NCBI GenBank assembly: GCA_903885565.1
Contig: CAISJI010000148.1
Location: 1-64,000, forward strand
Direction of reading: 5' to 3'
Origin: an uncultured Planctomycetaceae bacterium
Lineage (GTDB): Bacteria > Planctomycetota > Planctomycetia > Pirellulales > UBA1268
Length of the DNA stretch: 64,000 bases
In this document: positions 57,980-64,000 of the stretch, piece after piece
Position numbering within the stretch: position 1 is the stretch's first letter
Layout of the letters: every line of letters starts with the position of its first letter
Made by a program: the position numbers and the translations under genes
The notes under the pieces: model-generated
Told to the model about the DNA's origin: nothing
Databases searched by the model: none
Seen by the model: the letters and a program-made list of their open reading frames with translations, nothing else

Positions 57980-59785
57980 ATGGCCGTTCTCCTCGACATC
58001 AAAAACGCCTCGAAGCGCTATGGCGATCAGGTGCTTCTCGACGAGGCCTGCGCCACGATCACCGATGACGGCAAGGTGGGGTTCGTAGGGCGCAACGGCG
58101 CCGGCAAAAGCACGCTCCTGCGCGTGATCCTCGGCGACGAGGAACTTGACTCCGGCGACGTCATCCGCCACCCCCGCCTCAAGCTCGGCTACCTGCGGCA
58201 ACACGATCCCTTCCTGCCGGGCGAGACGGCGCTGGGGTTTCTCATGCGCGACAGCGGTCAGCCCGACTGGAAATGCGGCGAGGTGGCGGGGCAGTTTGAA
58301 CTGAAGACGCAGCAGTTGGCCGGCCCGGTGGGCAAGCTCTCCGGCGGCTGGCAGACCCGCGTCAAGCTGGCAGCGCTACTGCTCCATGAACCCAATCTCC
58401 TGCTCCTGGACGAACCGACCAACTTTCTCGATCTGCGCACCCAGATCCTGCTGGAACACTTCCTGCGCGGCTACAAGGAAGCCTGCCTGATCGTGTCGCA
58501 CGACCGGGCCTTCCTGGGAGCCACCTGCGATCAAACGCTCGATCTGAGCCAAGGCAAGCTCACCATCTTTCCTGGGCGGATCGACGCCTTTCTGGAATTC
58601 CAGGAGGAGCAGCGGCTCCATGTGGAGCGAACCAATATCGCCGTGATTGCCAAGCGGAAGCAGCTTGAGGATTTCATTGCCCGGAACAAGGCTCGGGCCT
58701 CCACCGCCTCCCGCGCGAAATCGAAAAGCCGGCAGCTCGAGAAGCTCGAGGTGGAGGAGGTGGTTGCAATCGCTCCCACGGCTGCCATCCGCTGTCCAGC
58801 CGTGTCGCCCAGAAAGGGGCCGGCGGTGCGCTGTCTCAATGTGTCGATCGGCTATCCCGAACGAACCGTTTCCAGCGGGATCGATGTGGAGATCGTCCAC
58901 GGCTCCCGGGCGGCGATTGTCGGCGACAACGGGCAGGGCAAAACAACTTTTCTACGCACGCTTGTCGATTCGCTTCCGCCGCTTGCCGGCGAGGTGAAGT
59001 GGGGCTACGGCTGCGAGATCGGCATTTATGCCCAGCACGTCTATACGAGCATCGATGAAAAACAGACGGTGCTCGACTATCTCGAACGCGCCGCGAATAT
59101 TGGCACCAAGCAGCAGCAGATCCTCGATCTGGCCGGCGCGATGCTCTTTCGCGGCCGGGCGGTGGAAAAACGGGTGAGCGTTCTCTCCGGTGGCGAGCGG
59201 GCCCGCCTCTGTATGGCGGGATTGCTCCTGGGGCCGTTCAATGTGCTGGTGCTCGACGAACCGGGAAACCACCTCGATGTGGAGACGGTCGATGCTCTGG
59301 CGCAGGCCCTGCTGGCCTACGAGGGCACGGTCATCTTCACCAGCCACGATCGGTCGTTCATGCAGACCGTCGCCACGAATGTGGTGGAGGTGAAGGATGG
59401 TCGGGTGGTCAACTATCTGGGCGACTATGGAGCCTATCTGGCGGCAGTGACCCGCGAGATCGACGACGCCGAGGCGGCCGACTCTCTCTCGAAGAAGTCT
59501 TCCGGTCGCAAGCCCGCCCCACCGACCGACAAAGGGAGCGGGCGGCGGGCGACTCCGGCGGTTCGCAACGACCGCGATATTCGCAAGGAGATCGCCACCC
59601 TCGAACGCGCGATCGCCAAACTTGACACCGAGAAGAAACAGCACCATGCGGCGCTGCTGGCTGCTACCGATCCAGCCGAGGCGCTCAAGTTTCACAACGA
59701 GATGACCGCTGTTGCCGCCAAGCTGACCGCCGCCGAGGAGCGGTGGCTGGAACTGCAGGACGAGGGAAACGCTGCCGAAGCGTGA
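57980..59785 (+). CDS. ABC-F family ATPase
   Basis: Two ABC cassettes without TM: GFVGRNGAGKSTLLRV, LSGGWQTRVKLAALLLHEPNLLLLDEPTNFLD, VGDNGQGKTTFLRT, LSGGERARLCMAGLLLGPFNVLVLDEPGNHLD; C-terminal coiled-coil. Confidence 0.94.
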   Translation: MAVLLDIKNASKRYGDQVLLDEACATITDDGKVGFVGRNGAGKSTLLRVILGDEELDSGDVIRHPRLKLGYLRQHDPFLPGETALGFLMRDSGQPDWKCGEVAGQFELKTQQLAGPVGKLSGGWQTRVKLAALLLHEPNLLLLDEPTNFLDLRTQILLEHFLRGYKEACLIVSHDRAFLGATCDQTLDLSQGKLTIFPGRIDAFLEFQEEQRLHVERTNIAVIAKRKQLEDFIARNKARASTASRAKSKSRQLEKLEVEEVVAIAPTAAIRCPAVSPRKGPAVRCLNVSIGYPERTVSSGIDVEIVHGSRAAIVGDNGQGKTTFLRTLVDSLPPLAGEVKWGYGCEIGIYAQHVYTSIDEKQTVLDYLERAANIGTKQQQILDLAGAMLFRGRAVEKRVSVLSGGERARLCMAGLLLGPFNVLVLDEPGNHLDVETVDALAQALLAYEGTVIFTSHDRSFMQTVATNVVEVKDGRVVNYLGDYGAYLAAVTREIDDAEAADSLSKKSSGRKPAPPTDKGSGRRATPAVRNDRDIRKEIATLERAIAKLDTEKKQHHAALLAATDPAEALKFHNEMTAVAAKLTAAEERWLELQDEGNAAEA

Positions 59786-59788
59786 AGA

Positions 59789-60521
59789 TCAGCCCGGCCA
59801 GAGCTTGTGGAGCGGGCAGGTGCGGTGGAGCGAGGCATCGGAGGCAAACAGGTTACGGTTGCCCCGGCCTGTCTGTGCTGGCACAAAATCCTCAGGCTGT
59901 GTCAGGAGTGCCAGCGGGCGGTGGGGAATCCCCCGGGCCGTCAGGAAGGCCGAGCGATCGACCAGCTCCAGCGGCGATTCATAGAAGGCAGGCAATTCAC
60001 AAAAACTGTCGTGCGAGTCGATCACCGCTCGGCCGCGCATGTGCGGCAGTTGGTAGAGCAGCGACCAGCCATAGATTTCCACCGGCAGCCGGGAGCGGTT
60101 TTTCGCTTGGGTCCCAGGCTCGAAGAGTTCCTCGAGTAGCGACGGAGGCATGTCGGCTGGCACGAGCAGGGAAACTGCCACGCGGCAGACCAGTCCGAGG
60201 GCGCGGCGGAATTCGAGAACCTGCTGGATGTCTACCGGCAAGCGCGGCGCCAACGGCAGCAGTCGTCCGTCGTCCGACACATCGACCTGCCAGAGCCCCT
60301 CCTTTTCCGAGCCGTCGGCAGGAAGGTTTTGCGGTGGGCGGGTGAGGATCGCCGGCCCCACGACCCACGGACGGTAGAGCGTGCGCCGGCGGCCCACCTG
60401 TCGTGGCTGGGTGGCAGGTGAACTGCCCGCGGAAAATTTTGAATCGGTGCCTCCGGCGGCTGGGCCGGTGGAAACCAACCGGACAACTGCCCTGCCTGCA
60501 GTCGGCTGTGGTGACGCCATG
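59789..60521 (-). CDS. Hypothetical protein
   Basis: From M at 60521: MASPQPTAGRAVVRLVSTGPAAGG...GLWQVDVSDDGRLLPLAPRLPVDIQQVLEFRRALGLVCRVAVSLLVPADMP.... Confidence 0.58.
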
Positions 60522-60791
60522 GTGCGAGTGCCTTCAAGGTGAGCTTCGAGTGGAGCTCGAGGAAAGGGGCGGCGGGGCGGTCGTTCCCCATTCCCCCAAC
60601 CTGCGAGCAGCGGTGCCATTGGATCACAACCTAACAATGAAGGCGGACAAACGAGGTCCCACCGGCCACCGAAATTTGAAAAAATCGTTTTTTCGCAAGG
60701 AAACCGCTGAAAACGGTCGGCTGGAAGGGTACGCTTGAGCCTATCGTTCCCCCTCTTTTGGCCTCTTGTCAGTTTGCGGTAGCTGCGCACC

Positions 60792-61883
60792 ATGGATTCC
60801 CTCAATCGGCACGAGCAGTTGCTGCGTGTTTTTCATCTGATCGACATCCTCTGTGCGGCCCGACAGCCGCTCTCGGCAGTGGAGATGAAGGAGATGCTGC
60901 GGGAGCGGGGGGTGATCGAGGAGATGTCAGACAAGAACATCCGTCGCGACATCGATTTTCTGCAGAAGTTTGGCTATGCACTGCGGCCGACTGAAAAGCT
61001 TTCGTCGCGGGGGAGGCAGGTGAAGGCGTGGGCGCTGGAGGTGGGGCGCGGCAGGCGGGACCTGGCCACTCCGCCCGTCTCGCTGCCGGAGCTCTTTTCG
61101 CTGGCTGTGGCCCGCGATTTTCTCATGCCGCTGGCCGGCACGTTCTACTGGCGGGGGATCAGCCAACTGCTCGGAAGAGTGGAGCGGATCGCCACGCCGG
61201 AACTGCTTGAGTATGTCGGCCGGCACAAGGAAGGGCTGGTGGTGCATCCCCGGCCGGCAGCGGCGAAATATCCCGCCCGTGTGCTCGGAGCGATCAATCG
61301 CGCCATCCGCAACTCCCAAGAACTGGCGATCCGCTACACGAGCCTCAGCGACGAGAGCCCCCGCACGCAGCGCATCGAGCCGGAGGCTCTGGTGCTCTAC
61401 CATGGCAGCATTTATGTGGCAGCCTATCGGGCTCCCAACTCCAGGAGAAAAGTCGGCTCGAGCACCGCCGCGTCTGAGGCGGTGCGGTTTTTCAAGCTCG
61501 ACCGCGTGGCTGATGCGCGGGTGTCGGCGCGGAAATTCACCCCTCGTGAGCGTTCTGTGGAAACACTCCTGGCTGACAGCATCACGATCTACCGCTCCGA
61601 CGCCCCGCCGCGGAAATATCGGATCCGCATCAGTGCCTCCCGGGCCCGCTGGGCGCAGGAGAAGCCGTTCCATCCCCGCCAGAAGATCCGGCCCGAGGCC
61701 AACGGGGATATCATTCTCGACATCGATCGGGCCTGGGACGAAGAGATGATCCCGCATCTGCTCGGCTTGGCCGACTGCGCCGAAGTGTTGGAGCCAGCCG
61801 ATGTGAGAGAGCGAATGCTGGCGATCGCTCAGGGAATCGCCGCGAAATATGCTGCCAAGGGTGCCGTCCTGAAGACGAGGTGA
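60792..61883 (+). CDS. WYL-domain transcriptional regulator (HTH + WYL)
   Basis: LLRVFHLIDILCAARQPLSAVEMKEMLRERGVIEEMSDKNIRRDIDFLQKFGYAL (HTH); LAIRYTSLSDESPRTQRIEPEALVLYHGSIYVAAYRA...VRFFKLDRVADARV (WYL). Confidence 0.9.
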   Translation: MDSLNRHEQLLRVFHLIDILCAARQPLSAVEMKEMLRERGVIEEMSDKNIRRDIDFLQKFGYALRPTEKLSSRGRQVKAWALEVGRGRRDLATPPVSLPELFSLAVARDFLMPLAGTFYWRGISQLLGRVERIATPELLEYVGRHKEGLVVHPRPAAAKYPARVLGAINRAIRNSQELAIRYTSLSDESPRTQRIEPEALVLYHGSIYVAAYRAPNSRRKVGSSTAASEAVRFFKLDRVADARVSARKFTPRERSVETLLADSITIYRSDAPPRKYRIRISASRARWAQEKPFHPRQKIRPEANGDIILDIDRAWDEEMIPHLLGLADCAEVLEPADVRERMLAIAQGIAAKYAAKGAVLKTR

Positions 61884-61888
61884 GTGCG

Positions 61889-62401
61889 ATGCGTTGGTTT
61901 TGGATCGACTGTTTCACCGAATTTGCCCGGCGCCGCCGCGCCTGTGCCATCAAAACGGTGACGCTCGGCGAGGAGCATCTTCACGACCACTTTCCCGGTG
62001 CCGCCATGATGCCCAACACGCTCGTGCTTGAGGGCATGGCCCAGACGGCTGGGCTGCTGGTGGCCGACGCGCTCGATTTCAAACTGCAGGTTGTGTTGGC
62101 CAAGGTTTCCTCAGTCGACTTTGCGTTTGAGGCCCTGCCGGGGGATACGCTCGAATACACAGCCGATATCGTCGAGATTTCCTCCTCCGGATCGCTCGTG
62201 CGTGTGACGAGCCGAGTGGCTGGGCGGGAGCAGGCAACGGCCGATCTCTACTTCGGCCACATGGAGGCCGGCACTGTGATCCCGAAGCTCTTCAAGGATG
62301 AGGAGATGGTCCACTGGCTCGATGCCCTGCGGATTTTCGAAGTTGCCGTCGACGAAGCGGGCAACCGCATCCCGCGGAGATCCTCCACCATCGTCAGCTG
62401 A
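61889..62401 (+). CDS. FabA/FabZ-like 3-hydroxyacyl-ACP dehydratase (hot-dog fold)
   Basis: EEHLHDHFPGAAMMPNTLVLEGMAQTAGLLVADAL; LAKVSSVDFAFEALPGDTLEYTADIVEI. Confidence 0.87.
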   Translation: MRWFWIDCFTEFARRRRACAIKTVTLGEEHLHDHFPGAAMMPNTLVLEGMAQTAGLLVADALDFKLQVVLAKVSSVDFAFEALPGDTLEYTADIVEISSSGSLVRVTSRVAGREQATADLYFGHMEAGTVIPKLFKDEEMVHWLDALRIFEVAVDEAGNRIPRRSSTIVS

Positions 62402-63839
62402 GGTGGTCCTCGAGGGCCGTCAGCGGCACCTCGATCCAGTCGGGCCGGTTGTGCAGTTCGTAGGCGAGTTCGTAGAGGAGTTTGTCGAGCTTGTAGGTCG
62501 CCAGCAGGGCCAGGGCGGCGGTGCTGTCGGCAGGCCACCACTCGGCTCCAGCCGCTTTCGCCTGATAGGCCGTGAGGAAGGTAGCCTCCAGCAGCGCCGT
62601 GTCGGCCGGATTGGCAGCGACACCGCTCTGCTGCGCCGCCACCCGCACCAGATAGTCGAACGACCGACACATTCCCGCCACATCCTTCGCCGCGCTCGTC
62701 TTGGCACGCCGCTGCTCAAGCTCCCGCCCCGGCTCCCCCTCAAAATCGATCACGAGCACCCGCTCGTCATGCGGCCCGACGAGCACCTGCCCGAGGTGAT
62801 AGTCGCCGTGCACCCGGATGTTGGCCACGAACGATTCCTGCGACGGGCCGCCGGCCAGCCCCGCCACCAGCCGCTCTGCGTGTGTCCCCAGCCGCTGCAG
62901 CCGCCCGGCAATCCCCGCCGGCAGAGACTCTGCCTGCCGCTGAGCCAATTGGCAGACGGTGCGGGCATGGGCGGCCATGGCCGCCAGTTCCGCCTGCCGG
63001 GAAGCGGGCGTGGCGGGCTCAGGGATAAAGGCCGTGTTCCCCGTCGATGCCGCCAACGCCCGGTGCATGGCGGCTGTTTCGGCCCCCAAGCTGGCTACGA
63101 TGCGCAGGATGCGTTCCCGATTGGCGGCGGAGAGCCCCCCGGATGCCATCTGCTCGAGCAAACACTCCCAGCCGCTTTCGTAGCCCGGATGGAAGGTGTG
63201 CAGTGTGGCGAGCGTTGTCGGCTCTGCGGCGGCGGCGGCAGGCTCATATTCAAGCCATCCGAGCAGTTCGGGCGTGCCTTTCCAAGGCGACTCGGTGGCG
63301 AAGAACCGCCCCACCTCCACCTCCGGCTGGATTCCGGGTCGGCAGCGGCGCACGAGCTTGAGAATGACTCCCCCTGCGGCTCCAGCCAAGGGGCCGGCTG
63401 CGGTCACTACCAGCGAGGTGTTGGAGGCATCGCCCCCCAACTGCCTGACATGCAGGGGGGGCGTGAGATCGATCCGGCCAGCCCCGGCGAGCGGCCGACC
63501 GACAAACGAACCGGCCCGGGTCGACAGCGCAGATCCCTCTGCGATCGTTCTCACCAGCCAATCGGCGCCGGTGTTGGCGGCCGCTGCATCGCGCCCGCTG
63601 GCCATCTCTACCGGAACGAAGTAGGTGGCGGCAGGGATGGCTGATGCAGGTGTCGATGGTTGGGCGTCGACCAGCACAAGCGCCACCTCGCGATCGGGCA
63701 AGACTGCCAGATCACCGATGTGGATCTCGACCTGCGCGCTTCCTTTGGAGGCAAACCAGCGGGCCTGTGGCAGCCAGGTGGAAATGCTGGCAGCCAGCGC
63801 CAGTTGGACAGCCTGTGTCGGGAGTGGAGATGAAGCCAT
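62394..63839 (-). CDS. Maltokinase-like protein
   Basis: QARWFASKG N-term; VKLVRRC-type segment ILKLVRRCRPGIQPEVEVGRFF; VHGDYHLGQVLVGPHDERVLVIDFEGEPGRELEQRRAKTSAAKDVAGMCRSFDY. Confidence 0.87.
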   Translation of the reverse strand: MASSPLPTQAVQLALAASISTWLPQARWFASKGSAQVEIHIGDLAVLPDREVALVLVDAQPSTPASAIPAATYFVPVEMASGRDAAAANTGADWLVRTIAEGSALSTRAGSFVGRPLAGAGRIDLTPPLHVRQLGGDASNTSLVVTAAGPLAGAAGGVILKLVRRCRPGIQPEVEVGRFFATESPWKGTPELLGWLEYEPAAAAAEPTTLATLHTFHPGYESGWECLLEQMASGGLSAANRERILRIVASLGAETAAMHRALAASTGNTAFIPEPATPASRQAELAAMAAHARTVCQLAQRQAESLPAGIAGRLQRLGTHAERLVAGLAGGPSQESFVANIRVHGDYHLGQVLVGPHDERVLVIDFEGEPGRELEQRRAKTSAAKDVAGMCRSFDYLVRVAAQQSGVAANPADTALLEATFLTAYQAKAAGAEWWPADSTAALALLATYKLDKLLYELAYELHNRPDWIEVPLTALEDHLS

Positions 63840-63851
63840 GGGGAGGTGATG

Positions 63852-64000
63852 TCACCGGGGTATGAGCCGATAGAGCCGCACCGGTTCGGCGGGCGTGCAG
63901 TCCAGATCGATGCCCTCCAGCGGCCAGAGGTGCGTCGCTTGAGTGAGCAGATCGGTGGCCTCGATGCTGCCGGCCTGGTCCAGTTCCAGAGCTTTTCTAT
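63852..64000 (-). CDS. C-terminal fragment of an ORF running off the right edge, product not identified
   Basis: Open minus frame ending ...KALELDQAGSIEATDLLTQATHLWPLEGIDLDCTPAEPVRLYRLIPR*. Confidence 0.4.
   Translation of the reverse strand, partial: RKALELDQAGSIEATDLLTQATHLWPLEGIDLDCTPAEPVRLYRLIPR

Noticed and set aside
57980-59785. Antibiotic-resistance ABC-F call
   Set aside because: ABC-F membership is clear, but subfamily and resistance cannot be assigned by eye; could equally be a housekeeping translation factor.
60792-61883. Anti-phage defence island marked by a WYL regulator
   Set aside because: No nuclease, helicase, methylase, toxin or other defence gene is nearby.

Overview
The window is GC-rich bacterial chromosomal DNA with a Planctomycetes-like gene repertoire. 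That lineage is inferred from gene content and protein style and was not tested. Most of it is ordinary core genome: kdsA, rpmE-prfA-prmC, comEC, a ResB/CcsA cytochrome c biogenesis pair, bioA, gatCAB, rpmB, lspA, thrC, dapB, two tRNAs (Thr-CGT and Ser-GGA), an ABC-F ATPase and maltokinase. I saw no CRISPR array, rRNA, transposase or phage module. Items most worth a second look: (1) a three-gene TolQ/MotA-like operon whose two TolR-like partners are asymmetric, one keeping the membrane Asp and the other having Ala there; (2) a dispersed intergenic element with five copies, sharing a GGAAAAAGTCnTCC box and, in three copies, a downstream hairpin; (3) a cyanophycin-synthetase-like protein whose Mur-ligase half has lost its P-loop; (4) a TPR protein carrying two RNA polymerase alpha-CTD-like domains, directly downstream of tRNA-Thr; (5) a small exported protein built from an exact 126-bp alternating repeat; (6) a ~1 kb noncoding repeat patch between tRNA-Thr and kdsA. 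All product calls come from reading motifs by eye; no database search was run.
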